Counted from the stretch's first letter, positions 8,252-17,678 are shown. The stretch is DNA of 64,000 bases from an uncultured Faecalicatena sp. (GCA_948468385.1 CAOKHZ010000014.1:50799-114798), one strand, 5' to 3'. Made by a program: numbers and translations. The notes: a model not told the origin generated them from the letters alone.

Positions 8252-11104
8252 TTATTGTCCCATCGCCGCCATGGCGGCCTTGATTTGCTCTTCCAAGGAC
8301 ATGGTCATCGTCATTTTCACGTCCTTCACTTCCATGCCGCCTTGCCCAAAGAACAGCTTCAAATAGAACGAGTTCTGGACGCAGGGAGACATCTTGTCAA
8401 TCGTGTATGTCTTCCACTCCTTGTCCGCTCCCGTGATGCTGATGCTGTCCACCAGCTCCTTGTCCTTGAACACGGTCAGCGGAATCTGTGCCAGCTCGCC
8501 CTCCGACGCCGCCGCCCGGCAAGTGATGGAAAGACTGTACATGCCCCGTTCCTTTATGGAAACGCTTAAGAGGTTCATGCCGCCCTTGGCATTGTCCAGT
8601 TCGCTCCCCTCCAACACGTCCTTGCCGTCAACCGACCATTCAAGCGACCGGGTAATGATCTCGCCGCCTTCGAATTCCAATCCTTTCAAATCCTCGTCCA
8701 ACTGGCACTCGCCATGTAACATGCGATCAAACACCGGAGTACGCAGCAAATATTTACAAATGTTCATCGCGCACCGTTGGTACTCGCCCCTCGACACCTT
8801 GCCCGAACGCAAAGCCTCAAGCGCGTTGTCGCACTCCATGTTGGAAGCGTCCGGGTTGACCATGTTTAAGTCATTCTGTGCCTGCGCCTTGGCCGCCGTA
8901 TTCTGTAACGCGCCGTCCTCGCCCTCAAAATTGCCCTTGGCCCACCAGTCCGTCATGACGATGCCATCATACTCCCACTCGCCGCGCAGGATGGTCGTCA
9001 GCAGGTCGTAGTTGCTGGCAGACCAGAATCCATTAATCGGATTGTAACTAGTCATGATGGAGTATGCGCCGCCCTCCTTGACCGCGATTTCAAATCCCTT
9101 CAAATAAATTTCCCGCAGCGCGCGCTCGGAGACAATGGCCTGCACACCGTGGCGGTTCGTTTCCTGATTATTGCAGGCGAAATGCTTAATCGTGCCGGTC
9201 ACGTTATATTTGTGCATGCCCTTAAGCTGCGCGGCCGCCATCTTTCCGGTCAGCAGCGGATCCTCGGAAAAGTATTCGAAATTACGCCCGTTGAGCGGGT
9301 TTCGATGGATGTTCATGCCAGGCCCCAAAAGCGTGTCGATTTTGTCCTTGCGCAGTTCCAATCCCTCCCACTCATACAGTTCCGTGGAAAGCCGTTCGTT
9401 AAAGGTAGCAGCCAAAAGCGTCCCGTTTGGCATGGCAAATGCCAACGTCCCGCAGTCCATGCGGATGCCGCTGGGGCCGTCCGAACATCCCGCAATCGGG
9501 ATGCCAAAGCCCTTCAGGCTTTCCGTCACGCCGCCCATCGCCCCGGCGATGCCCGGGGTCACCTTGGGCGAGCACATGCCCTCGCCGCGCACGATGGCCG
9601 CCAAGTCCTCGTCCGACAACTGGGCAATGAAGTCCTCCATCGACACCTTGCCGTCGGCCACGTCGGTCAGCTTGTACCCTTTGTCGCCCGTATATTCGTA
9701 AGTTTGCGGCATACGCTCCCTCACCCTGCCCGCGAGGTCGATTGTCCGCGTTGCCACCGGAACGTGTTCCTCCTCGTATGGTGATAATCGCCCTTCGCCC
9801 TTTAAATCTTTCGGCTCTCCTCCCCTTGCCGCTTTCGGCTTGAGGATGTCAAAGTCTTGCGTCGGGGCCATTGCCTCTTCCAACTGTTCCAAAACAATCA
9901 GTTCATCCAAGTCAAACTCGGCCGCCAAAGCCGCCGCACGCACGTCCGTGCCCACGTAAAATCCATAAGTGCCCGCCTCCAAAACATATGCGGATTTGTG
10001 GCCGGTAATACCGGCATCATCATACGAAGCCAAATAATAAGCCGGTATCTCTATCATCACTTCCTGCTTTTCGCCAGGCGACAGCGTCCTCGTCTTGGCA
10101 AACCCGCAGAGGCTCCTCGCCGCCTTGCCAAGCTTCCCTTGCGGCGCGGAAACATAAACCTGCACGACCTCCTTGCCTGACGCGGCCCCAGTGTTTTCCA
10201 CCTGCACGGCCACTTTCACGTTGTCACGGCCAAACTCCTTTGCCGTGACGCTTGCCGTCTCCGTCAAAAACGTCGTGTAAGACAAGCCATATCCGAACGG
10301 ATACTGCACCTTCTCCTTGGCAAACGTCTCAAAATAGCGGTAGCCGACATAAATGTCCTCGCCATATACCGCCCGCTCCCGCTCGCCAAACTGTGCCGTT
10401 GACGGATAATCGTTAATGTCATAAACGATGGTGTCCGGCAGTTTCCCGGACGGGCTGACCGTGCCGGTAAGCACGTCCAGAACACCGTTTCCGCCTTCTT
10501 GCCCGCCCTGCCATACATAGGCGACCGCGGACGGCCGATACTTCGTCACCCAATTCATGTCGATGATATTTCCAACGTTGAGCAAGACAATCGTTCTTCC
10601 AAACTTCCCGCAGACCATGGACAGCATCGCTTCCTCGGCCTCCGTCAAAAAATAGCTTCCGGCCTCTGCCTTGTTATCCTGATCCTCTCCCGCCGTACGG
10701 CCGAGGATGACGATTGCCGCATCGGACTCTTCGGCCGCCTTTGTCACGAACGCCGTATCAAGAGGCATCTCCTCCTGAAACCACGGTTCCGACGCCCAGC
10801 CCTGCCCCGCGTCAAACGGATGCTCCTTTAGCCATGCTTCATAGGCCTCCTTGACTTCTTCATTGACCTCTATCCGCTCGTCCGTCATAAGCGCGTCCAA
10901 AATCCCCGTCACGTAACTGGTATTGACCAATCCTCCCGAACCGGTCCCGCTCTTATAATAATTAAACTGGCTACGGCCAAACACCGCCACCTTCGTTCCC
11001 TTGCAAAGCGGCAGCGCCGCCTCGTCATTACGCAGTAAGACGATGCCCTCGCCCACTGCCTCCCTCGCCTTCGCCATGTAGTCCTTCATCTCGTATACGG
11101 CCAT
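8252..11104 (-). CDS. GH3 beta-glycosidase with permuted (C-domain first) architecture
   Basis: A 950-residue GH3 enzyme whose domains are in reversed order. The alpha/beta sandwich domain comes first (about 15-280, with AGEDQDN holding the probable acid/base Glu140 and the GYGLSYTTF block at 271-279), then an Fn3-like domain (about 290-390), then the TIM barrel (about 485-780). The barrel has SDGPSGIRMD, GRNFEYFSEDP, KHFACNNQE and the nucleophile Asp719 in GIVMTDW. The last ~130 residues look like a carbohydrate-binding beta domain. The order resembles the known reversed-domain beta-glucosidases of Butyrivibrio. No signal peptide. The start is supported by AAGGAGA 7 bases upstream. The MFS gene upstream may supply its substrate. 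Confidence 0.95.
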   Translation of the reverse strand: MAVYEMKDYMAKAREAVGEGIVLLRNDEAALPLCKGTKVAVFGRSQFNYYKSGTGSGGLVNTSYVTGILDALMTDERIEVNEEVKEAYEAWLKEHPFDAGQGWASEPWFQEEMPLDTAFVTKAAEESDAAIVILGRTAGEDQDNKAEAGSYFLTEAEEAMLSMVCGKFGRTIVLLNVGNIIDMNWVTKYRPSAVAYVWQGGQEGGNGVLDVLTGTVSPSGKLPDTIVYDINDYPSTAQFGERERAVYGEDIYVGYRYFETFAKEKVQYPFGYGLSYTTFLTETASVTAKEFGRDNVKVAVQVENTGAASGKEVVQVYVSAPQGKLGKAARSLCGFAKTRTLSPGEKQEVMIEIPAYYLASYDDAGITGHKSAYVLEAGTYGFYVGTDVRAAALAAEFDLDELIVLEQLEEAMAPTQDFDILKPKAARGGEPKDLKGEGRLSPYEEEHVPVATRTIDLAGRVRERMPQTYEYTGDKGYKLTDVADGKVSMEDFIAQLSDEDLAAIVRGEGMCSPKVTPGIAGAMGGVTESLKGFGIPIAGCSDGPSGIRMDCGTLAFAMPNGTLLAATFNERLSTELYEWEGLELRKDKIDTLLGPGMNIHRNPLNGRNFEYFSEDPLLTGKMAAAQLKGMHKYNVTGTIKHFACNNQETNRHGVQAIVSERALREIYLKGFEIAVKEGGAYSIMTSYNPINGFWSASNYDLLTTILRGEWEYDGIVMTDWWAKGNFEGEDGALQNTAAKAQAQNDLNMVNPDASNMECDNALEALRSGKVSRGEYQRCAMNICKYLLRTPVFDRMLHGECQLDEDLKGLEFEGGEIITRSLEWSVDGKDVLEGSELDNAKGGMNLLSVSIKERGMYSLSITCRAAASEGELAQIPLTVFKDKELVDSISITGADKEWKTYTIDKMSPCVQNSFYLKLFFGQGGMEVKDVKMTMTMSLEEQIKAAMAAMGQ

Positions 11105-11137
11105 TTTAATTCTCCTTGCATCATTTTCATCTCAAAA

Positions 11138-11155
11138 GTTACTGTGAATAGTAAC
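11138..11155. repeat. GTTACT inverted repeat (dispersed family)
   Basis: GTTACT and AGTAAC separated by GTGAAT, upstream of the permuted GH3 gene. Same family as the copies at 7622, 20143, 50119 and 63819. Confidence 0.6.
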
Positions 11156-11290
11156 CATCTCCCACCTATTCTAACACAGTTACCCCTGTTTGAGTATATC
11201 AAAAAGCGAGAAAACCGATAAAATTTCGTCTAATGTTACCCCATGAAAAGTAACCGTCTAATTATTATCGATTTCCTCACTTATCCGAGG

Positions 11291-12502
11291 TTACTTATTT
11301 TTCAACAGCCTCTGGTACATCACGACCATCAGCACCAGTATGGCACCCAGGTATACCGGGTACAAGGTCACGCTTACATGGTTCGCAATCAGCCCGAACA
11401 CCGGCGGCATCAGGCAACTCCCGGTGTAGGCGGACGCCATCTGCACGCCAATGATGGCCTGCGACTTATCCGCGCCGAAATGCGCCGGCGTCGAATGAAT
11501 GATGCAGGGATAAACCGGGGCGCACCCCAACCCCACCAAAATCAAACCGCCGAAAGCAACCGTCGCTCCCGTAGAAAACAACAACGCCAAAATTCCTATG
11601 AAAATGATACCTTGCCCCATACGGATCATCTGCGTGTCCGTAAACTTTATCGTCAAAAACCCATTGACGGCACGTCCTGCCGTAATCCCGATGTAAAACA
11701 GACTGGCAAGGCCGGCCGCCGTCTGCGTGTCAACGCCATGGTGCAGCACGAGGTAACTGCTGGCCCAAAGCCCCGCCGTGCTTTCAATGGCACAATAACA
11801 GAAAAAGGCAACCATGATTTCCTTTGCCCCGGAAATCGAGAAAATTTCCCGCAGCGTCAGCATCTTGTCCCCCGCTTCGACCAGGCCGTCACTCTCCGTT
11901 CCTGCCAAGGCATCACCGCCAATCCCGTCCGTGATGCCGCCTTCCGATGCCGCCGCGCTCCTGCCTTTCCACAACGGAAGGCTACAAAACAAAATCACCG
12001 TCAGAACGACCTGGATCAACGAAATATAACGATACCCGCTATTCCATGTGCCGCCGAGCAGCGCGAACCCCATGATATATGGGCCGGAAGCCGCGCCAAC
12101 GCCCCACATACAGTGTAGCCAGCTCATATGGCGGCTGGCATAATGAAGTGCCACGTAATTATTCAGGGAAGCATCCACGCTGCCCGCGCCCAATCCATAT
12201 GGAACCGCCCACAAGCAAAGGGCGATAAAAGAATGACTGACGGAAAATCCAAATAAGGCCACCGCCGTCATTCCTACACTGATGGCCGTCACCCTTCCGG
12301 TGCCAAGCCTTCTCGTCAACCGGTCGCTCTGCAGGCTCGACATGATCGTCCCCACGCTGATAATCATGGAAATAACGCCCGCATAGGAGACCGGCACGCC
12401 AAACTCCTGATACATTGACGGCCACGCCGCCCCCAGGACGGAATCTGGCAGCCCCAGGCTGATGAATGACAAATAAATGATTGCAAGTAATAAATGGAAC
12501 AT
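11291..12502 (-). CDS. MFS transporter
   Basis: A 403-residue major facilitator superfamily permease with about 12 hydrophobic segments and a charged central loop (about residues 190-225). The inter-helix motif SDRLTRRLG after the second helix is the MFS motif A variant. The start is set at MFHLLLAI, where the first membrane helix begins and AAAGGTG lies 5 bases upstream; the longer upstream frame is the shadow of the protease gene. The substrate cannot be told from sequence. The downstream GH3 enzyme suggests a sugar or oligosaccharide, which is inference only. Confidence 0.9.
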   Translation of the reverse strand: MFHLLLAIIYLSFISLGLPDSVLGAAWPSMYQEFGVPVSYAGVISMIISVGTIMSSLQSDRLTRRLGTGRVTAISVGMTAVALFGFSVSHSFIALCLWAVPYGLGAGSVDASLNNYVALHYASRHMSWLHCMWGVGAASGPYIMGFALLGGTWNSGYRYISLIQVVLTVILFCSLPLWKGRSAAASEGGITDGIGGDALAGTESDGLVEAGDKMLTLREIFSISGAKEIMVAFFCYCAIESTAGLWASSYLVLHHGVDTQTAAGLASLFYIGITAGRAVNGFLTIKFTDTQMIRMGQGIIFIGILALLFSTGATVAFGGLILVGLGCAPVYPCIIHSTPAHFGADKSQAIIGVQMASAYTGSCLMPPVFGLIANHVSVTLYPVYLGAILVLMVVMYQRLLKNK

Positions 12503-12515
12503 AATAGCACCTTTC

Positions 12516-12547
12516 CAAAAACATGCGCGGCCTTTTGACCGCGCATG
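12516..12547 (-). terminator. Intrinsic terminator after the Ctp protease gene
   Basis: A perfect 9-bp stem, CATGCGCGG and CCGCGCATG, with an 8-base loop, followed on the minus strand by TTTTT. It sits directly ahead of the MFS ribosome binding site, separating the protease and MFS transcription units or partly attenuating read-through. Confidence 0.8.
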
Positions 12548-12611
12548 TCCGTCCTTTCCTTTTCGTTCCTGCAAACGGCGGTTGCACTCCCGTCCGGCAA
12601 CCGCCATAAAA

Positions 12612-13793
12612 TTACAATTCCTTCCGAACTTCCTCAAGTGCCGCATCCAACTGGTTGTCCGCCTCCGGATTCTCCTCGTCTTTGACATATTCCACTTCCA
12701 CGTCGGGAACCACGCCGATTCCGTCGATGGAGTTCCCTTTCGGCGTAAAATATTCACTGATGGTAATCTTTATGCTGGAACCGTCCTGCAAATAAAAGAT
12801 CTTCTGCACGACACCCTTTCCATAAGTGGTCATGCCCACGATTTTTCCAATGCCATAGTCTTTGACCGCGCCGGCAAAAATTTCCGACGCGCTGGCGCTG
12901 TTCTCATTCACCAGCACGACAAGGGGCTTCGTAAACTCATGCCTCCCGTCACATTGATATTCGGTCTCCCTCCCGTCCTTGTCCTTCATGGAGACGACGC
13001 GCCCTTTCGGGAGAATCAACTCCAGCATGTCCACCACGGTGTCCAGACTGCCGCCGGGATTGGAACGCAAATCAATGACCAGTCCCTTCATCCCCTGCGC
13101 CTCCAAGGCTTCCAAGGCATTTTTAAATTGCTCGTACGTCACGCTGTCAAACTCAGTTATCAGAATATAACCGATGCCGTCTTCCTTCAGTTCATACTCC
13201 ACGGTCTGAACTTCCACCTTCCTGCGCGTGGCGGTCAGTTTCAACTCCTCGCCGTCCCGCCTGACATATAGGTCAACGGTAGTACCCTCCTTGCCCTTGA
13301 CCCACGTCACGACCTCGCTCAAATCCTCGTCCGTAATTTTGTGATCATCCACCTGGTAAAGGACGTCGCCCACTTTCATCCCGGCCTCGTCCGCAGGCTG
13401 TCCCTCGTATACTTTCGTAATCGTAATCACCCTTGTTTCCAGATGCTGGCTCAGGCCGGCGCCGATGCCGGAATATTCCCCGCTGAAGCTTTCAAGCAAG
13501 GCCTGCGTCTGCTCTTTATCATAATACGAGGTGTATGGATCGCCCAACGCGCCGACATATCCAGCATACGCCTGCTCCACCATGGCCGCCTCGTCCATCT
13601 CGTCCTCCCGCAAGTAATTTTGCGAAAGCATCTGCCAAAGCAGTTCCAATTTACTTTGTACCTGGTCGTCGCTCTTCGTAAACCCGGCCAACTGCGGGGA
13701 CAACCGCCTGCCCACGTTCAACACGCCCACGACACACAGCATGACGAAGGCTCCAAAAAGAGCTCCCTTCCAAAACGGATTTCTATCTCTCAT
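12612..13793 (-). CDS. S41 carboxyl-terminal processing protease
   Basis: A 393-residue C-terminal processing peptidase. Residues about 8-28 form an N-terminal membrane anchor, so the enzyme probably acts outside the membrane. A PDZ domain spans about 100-185 (YSGIGAGL to LTATR), and the S41 catalytic domain about 195-365. The dyad is Ser301 in ENSASASEIFAG and Lys326 in TTYGKG, with the 25-residue spacing found in CtpA/CtpB enzymes. It is the last gene of an ftsE-ftsX-ctp group, an arrangement linked in Gram-positives to control of peptidoglycan hydrolysis. In related genomes an M23/EnvC-like gene often stands between ftsX and ctp; here there are only about 160 non-coding bases. Confidence 0.95.
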   Translation of the reverse strand: MRDRNPFWKGALFGAFVMLCVVGVLNVGRRLSPQLAGFTKSDDQVQSKLELLWQMLSQNYLREDEMDEAAMVEQAYAGYVGALGDPYTSYYDKEQTQALLESFSGEYSGIGAGLSQHLETRVITITKVYEGQPADEAGMKVGDVLYQVDDHKITDEDLSEVVTWVKGKEGTTVDLYVRRDGEELKLTATRRKVEVQTVEYELKEDGIGYILITEFDSVTYEQFKNALEALEAQGMKGLVIDLRSNPGGSLDTVVDMLELILPKGRVVSMKDKDGRETEYQCDGRHEFTKPLVVLVNENSASASEIFAGAVKDYGIGKIVGMTTYGKGVVQKIFYLQDGSSIKITISEYFTPKGNSIDGIGVVPDVEVEYVKDEENPEADNQLDAALEEVRKEL

Positions 13794-13807
13794 CTGTCAC
13801 CATCCCT

Positions 13808-13862
13808 CTTAAAACGCGCCTTCAGGCGCATGTAAAATCCCCGCCGCAAAAAGCGGCGAGGC
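13808..13862 (-). terminator. Hairpins between ftsX and ctp
   Basis: Two G+C-rich hairpins: GCGCC/GGCGC at about 13816-13830 and CGCCGC/GCGGCG with a five-base loop at about 13842-13860. A short T-containing stretch follows the second on the minus strand. They may lower transcription from ftsEX into the protease gene. Confidence 0.45.
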
Positions 13863-13957
13863 AACTAAATCCCGTCGAGTAAAACTTAACAATCGGCCTC
13901 CTGCAAGCAAGCTTGCAACACCGAATTCCTTATTTTCCATACCCGTGGAAAGTAACT

Positions 13958-14908
13958 TTATACTTTCAAATGTTTGCGCACGGTAAAATAACTTCCCGCG
14001 AAACCAATGCCGACGCCGAGCGCGAGCCCGACCGGCAAAAGGTAACGATACACGTCCAACACTGGCAAAAACTCGATAATATTATTCAGGATGCTAAACC
14101 TGCTCATAATGTACTCAATGGCCTTTCCATATAGGAAATAAAGCAATACCAGCGGGAGGACGGCTCCCACCAGCCCCATGATCAGACCCTCGATTACGAA
14201 CGGCGAGCGAACCATGAAGTCCTTCGCCCCAATATATTTCATGATGGCAATCTCTTCCCGGCGCACCGTGATGCCCATCGTGACCGTGTTGCTGATAAGG
14301 AAGATGCTGACACCCAGCAAAATCAAAATAATGGCCGCCGACACGTACCCCACCAGGGTGTTGACGCTCGAAAGCACGTTTGCCACGACATCCGACTTGT
14401 TCACCTTGCGCACGCCCTCCAAGCCGCTCGCGAAATCAACCAGTTCCTTCTGCGTGGCGGAAAGCGTCCTGCCCTTCGTAAAGATGTTGCTATCCTCTTC
14501 GTCATTGACTTTCATGTAAACCTCGTAGTTGTCCGACCCAACCAACGGATTGTCCCGAAATCCTTCCGCCAAATCCTGGTTGCCCTCGAAGTACTCCACC
14601 TTGAACTTCTCCCACGCCTCGTCCGCCGACACGTAAATGACGTCGCCCACGTCATCCCTGGCCAGAAGCTGCTCCTTGATGTTTTGAAGCTGCGCGTCAT
14701 CCACGTCATCATTGAAAAATACCGTAATGGCCACGCCCTCTTCCGCCATCTGGATGATGTGCTGGAAATTCATCAATATCGAAAAGAACAAGCCAAAAAG
14801 GAAAATGCATGCCGCCATGGTAGCCACCGACGCCATGGAAAACATCTTGTTCTTCCCAATGTTCTTAACCCCTTGTTTACCTACATATCCCAATGTACTA
14901 ATTCTCAT
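13958..14908 (-). CDS. ftsX: Cell division ABC permease FtsX
   Basis: A 316-residue FtsX. The first membrane helix (about 23-50) is followed by an extracellular domain (about 55-180, with AITVFFNDDVDD and a WEKFK segment). Three C-terminal helices form the FtsX permease core (about 185-215, 238-262, 290-312), including VRREEIAIMKYIGA. With FtsE it forms a membrane complex that couples ATP use to activation of cell-wall hydrolases at division. The start overlaps the last 11 bases of ftsE, implying translational coupling, and AAAGGTGGG precedes it. The usual extracellular partner (an EnvC- or PcsB-like hydrolase) is not encoded in the window. Confidence 0.95.
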   Translation of the reverse strand: MRISTLGYVGKQGVKNIGKNKMFSMASVATMAACIFLFGLFFSILMNFQHIIQMAEEGVAITVFFNDDVDDAQLQNIKEQLLARDDVGDVIYVSADEAWEKFKVEYFEGNQDLAEGFRDNPLVGSDNYEVYMKVNDEEDSNIFTKGRTLSATQKELVDFASGLEGVRKVNKSDVVANVLSSVNTLVGYVSAAIILILLGVSIFLISNTVTMGITVRREEIAIMKYIGAKDFMVRSPFVIEGLIMGLVGAVLPLVLLYFLYGKAIEYIMSRFSILNNIIEFLPVLDVYRYLLPVGLALGVGIGFAGSYFTVRKHLKV

Positions 14909-15584
14909 CTATATACCCACCTTTTTGTTCATCGCTCACGATGACTCCCTGCTTCATCGTGATTACGCGTTCGTTCATCTCGTTTACGATTTCCTGATTG
15001 TGCGTTACGACCAACACGGTCGTTCCCCTCTCATTCGCCTCCTTCAACAGACTCATGATTTCCCACGAGTTCGTCGGATCCAGATTACCCGTCGGCTCAT
15101 CGGCGAGCAAAATCGCCGGCTCGTTCACGATGGCTCTGGCAATCGCCACCCGCTGCTGCTCCCCGCCCGAAAGCTCTTTCGGGAAAGACTTGTACTTCTG
15201 CGCCAAGCCGACCAGGGACAACGCGGCCGGAACCTTTTTACGAATCACGCGCATCGGCGTCTCGGTAACGCGCAGGGCAAAGGCAATGTTCTCATAAATG
15301 TTCCTGTCCTTCAACAGACGGAAATCCTGGAACACCACCCCGATTCCCCTCCTGTACTTCGCGATATGCCGATGCCGCATCCGGTTTAAGTTCTGCCCGT
15401 TGACGATAATCGTTCCCTCCGTCGGGTTCAGCTCCTTCATGATCAGCTTGATCAAGGTGGACTTTCCCGAACCGCTGTCTCCCACGATGAACACGAATTC
15501 ACCCTTCTCGATCTTCACGGAGACCCCGTTTAAGGCGGCATGCCCCTTGGAATACTCCTTCTTCACGTTCTTTAATTCAATCAT
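14898..15584 (-). CDS. ftsE: Cell division ATP-binding protein FtsE
   Basis: A 228-residue ABC ATPase, normal length for FtsE. It has Walker A GDSGSGKST (about 35-43), a Q-loop in GVVFQDFRLL, signature [14 protein letters not shown] (about 138-151), Walker B ILLADEPTGNLD and H-loop VVTHN. It energises FtsX. The start has AGGAGG 6 bases upstream. ftsE is the first gene of the ftsE-ftsX-ctp run and lies downstream of a CdaR-like regulator gene on the same strand. Confidence 0.96.
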   Translation of the reverse strand: MIELKNVKKEYSKGHAALNGVSVKIEKGEFVFIVGDSGSGKSTLIKLIMKELNPTEGTIIVNGQNLNRMRHRHIAKYRRGIGVVFQDFRLLKDRNIYENIAFALRVTETPMRVIRKKVPAALSLVGLAQKYKSFPKELSGGEQQRVAIARAIVNEPAILLADEPTGNLDPTNSWEIMSLLKEANERGTTVLVVTHNQEIVNEMNERVITMKQGVIVSDEQKGGYIDEN

Positions 15585-15658
15585 AAGTGCCTCCTAATTA
15601 ATTTACCCCCAAAGTGTGGTGCTGCAAAGCAACGTAAAACCTCTTTCGCGCCTGACCA

Positions 15659-16750
15659 TCAATAATCAAGCGTCTCCATATAATTCATATACTTCACGAC
15701 CATCAGCGCAATCTTGAACGTGATGGCATCCTCAAAAACGCGCAGGTCAAGTCCCGTGCTCTTCTGCAGCTTGTCGAGCCGGTACACCAACGTGTTTCTG
15801 TGAATATAAAGCTGCCTGGACGTTTCCGACACGTTGAGGCTGTTTTCAAAAAACTTGTTAATCGTCGTCAACGTTTCTTCGTCAAATTCGTCCGGTGACT
15901 TTCCTTCGAAAATCTCCTTGATAAACATCTTGCACAAAGGAAGAGGAAGCTGATAAATCAGACGGCCGATTCCCAACGTGCTGTATGCCACGATGTCCTT
16001 CTCGTCGAAAAAAATCTTGCCAACGTCGAGTGCCAGCTTGGCTTCCTTGTAAGATTTGGACACCTCCTTGATATCATTTACCACCGTGCCATACGCGATA
16101 TGGATGGACTCGCCCGGCATGTCTTCCTTGAGGAGCGCGTACATCTCCCTCGCCATTCGGTCCAGTTCGCGCGCCCCGTCCCGTTCGGACAACTCTTTCA
16201 CCACGATGATGTTGCGCTCGTCCACCGCCGTCACGAAATCCTTGGCCCTCCCGCCAAGCAAAATCCTTACGTTGTCAAGGGACACGCTGTCTTTCTCGTG
16301 CGACGTTTCAATAATAAAGATAACACGTCTCACCTCAGTGTCAATATGTAATTTTTGGGCACGGTTATAAATGTCCACCAGAAGAAGATTGTCCAGCAAC
16401 AGATTTTTAATAAAGTTGTCCTTGTCAAAACGCTCCTTGTAAGCAACCAGCAAGCTGGAAATCTGAAACGCCGCCATCCTTCCTACCATGTAGGAATCCT
16501 CTCCCTCGCCGTCAGCTACCAACACGTACTCCAGTTGCTGTTCGTCAAATATTTTAAAAAACTGCCGCCCCTGAATCACCCTGCTGTCCGCGGGGGATTC
16601 ACCAAACGCCACGACTGCTCCCTCCAGGCCGCGACCATCGTCAAAGGTACCCGCCAACATCTTGCCTTCCGTGTCAAACACGCAGAAATCTGTCTTGGAT
16701 ATCCCCTTCAGGCCTTCAATGGTACTAAGTAGTATCTGGTTTGTAATCAT
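15659..16750 (-). CDS. CdaR/PucR-type transcriptional regulator
   Basis: A 363-residue regulator. The N-terminal half is a sensory region of uncertain type, followed by a degenerate cyclase-like (CdaR GGDEF-like) middle (about 145-260). The C-terminal PucR-type helix-turn-helix is at about 300-355, recognised by NVSETSRQLYIHRNTLVYRLDKL. Relatives respond to small metabolites such as sugar acids or purines; the ligand here is unknown. The ATG start (MITNQILL) is chosen because GGAGG lies 8 bases upstream and overlaps a TTG-initiated longer reading. It precedes ftsE by about 75 bases, but a regulatory link to cell division is not implied. Confidence 0.88.
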   Translation of the reverse strand: MITNQILLSTIEGLKGISKTDFCVFDTEGKMLAGTFDDGRGLEGAVVAFGESPADSRVIQGRQFFKIFDEQQLEYVLVADGEGEDSYMVGRMAAFQISSLLVAYKERFDKDNFIKNLLLDNLLLVDIYNRAQKLHIDTEVRRVIFIIETSHEKDSVSLDNVRILLGGRAKDFVTAVDERNIIVVKELSERDGARELDRMAREMYALLKEDMPGESIHIAYGTVVNDIKEVSKSYKEAKLALDVGKIFFDEKDIVAYSTLGIGRLIYQLPLPLCKMFIKEIFEGKSPDEFDEETLTTINKFFENSLNVSETSRQLYIHRNTLVYRLDKLQKSTGLDLRVFEDAITFKIALMVVKYMNYMETLDY

Positions 16751-16834
16751 TACCGCGTCCTCCAATTATCCTTCTTCGACCGTGCCGTCTTCTGTACATT
16801 CATAAACACATACGTCTAATATAATGCAAAACCA

Positions 16835-16877
16835 CAAAAAAATAAAGAGGAAATCCACTTTTTTTATGCATTTCCTC
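16835..16877 (-). terminator. Intrinsic terminator of the WecG/TagA gene
   Basis: An 8-bp stem, GAGGAAAT and ATTTCCTC, with a 15-base loop, followed on the minus strand by a T-rich run. It lies 65-100 bases downstream of the WecG/TagA stop codon. Confidence 0.75.
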
Positions 16878-16941
16878 ACATTTTTCACAAAAAGTTTATG
16901 ATTTTGCGCCATTTTTCCACCGCAAACGGAAGCGAATAACG

Positions 16942-17616
16942 CTATTCACTCTCCTTTTCCTTTCCGACGAGATAACGAAACAACCTCCTCGTCAAAAAAC
17001 GGTGCAGCCTTCCGCCGGACTCCCCAGACGCCTCCCCAAGTTCAAAACAAGCGCGGCAGCCAAACCAAAGCTTGCTGTTCACGAGCGCCTTGAAATCGGC
17101 AATGAACCTCTCCTGCCACGGACAAGGAAGCACGGACAAAACGCAGGTCGGGAGGGCCGCGTTGATTTCATTGACGACCCGTTCCTCACGCCCGCTGCCC
17201 GGAGGCAGGATCGCCTGTCCGCATATGGACAAACCGCTCTCGTACCGGCGCAGCTCTTTTTGAAAACGCTCCATCTCCTCCTCGCCCTCTGCCAAGAGAA
17301 ACACGCGGCTTTCTTGCTTTTCCAAATACTTCAAAAGCATGCGGAGGTAGGTGCGGTTTTGCGCGTCCCTTACCACGCCGCCGTCCGCGATGCCGGCCGC
17401 TTCAAAAATGTCTTGATCCAACGGTACCAGCAAATCCATTTGACGCATCCGCTCCTGCCACTTCTCGTCTACCTGACCCGAAATCAGCATGTCCCTCGTC
17501 ACGGCCTCGACCGTGCCAAGTGTCTCGCCTTGCATGAACTCCACGGTCCGCATGAACATCTCCCTGGCCGTGGCCACGTCAAAATCCACTCCCAGAACAG
17601 TAAATTTATTTTCCAT
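16942..17616 (-). CDS. Divergent WecG/TagA/CpsF-family protein
   Basis: A 224-residue protein with the overall plan of WecG/TagA glycosyltransferases: N-terminal VLGVDFDVATAREMF, a central SRVFLLAEGEEEMERFQKEL block, then an ERVVNEINAALPTCVLSVL block and CPWQERFIADFK. The family's Asn/Pro-rich N-terminal motif and its PDG motif are replaced (VEAVTRDML, VPLDQD). The loss of these acidic and amide positions makes ordinary transferase activity doubtful. The ATG start follows GGGTGG; a GTG three codons earlier is possible. It is monocistronic, with its own promoter and terminator. Confidence 0.75.
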   Translation of the reverse strand: MENKFTVLGVDFDVATAREMFMRTVEFMQGETLGTVEAVTRDMLISGQVDEKWQERMRQMDLLVPLDQDIFEAAGIADGGVVRDAQNRTYLRMLLKYLEKQESRVFLLAEGEEEMERFQKELRRYESGLSICGQAILPPGSGREERVVNEINAALPTCVLSVLPCPWQERFIADFKALVNSKLWFGCRACFELGEASGESGGRLHRFLTRRLFRYLVGKEKESE

Positions 17617-17649
17617 TGATTCCACCCGTTTTCTAACCCCACCGGTGAA

Positions 17650-17678
17650 ATTGTATCAGATGTCCGACGCTTTTTCAA
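17650..17678 (-). promoter_or_regulatory. Promoter of the WecG/TagA-like gene
   Basis: On the minus strand, TTGAAA (17673-17678), a 17-bp spacer and TACAAT (17650-17655) form a good sigma-A-type promoter about 35 bases ahead of the start codon. Confidence 0.75.

Noticed and set aside
12503-12757. A longer start for the MFS protein adding 85 residues
   Set aside because: The extra part is basic, non-hydrophobic shadow sequence of the protease gene, crosses a terminator, and the internal ATG has a good ribosome binding site and begins the first membrane helix.
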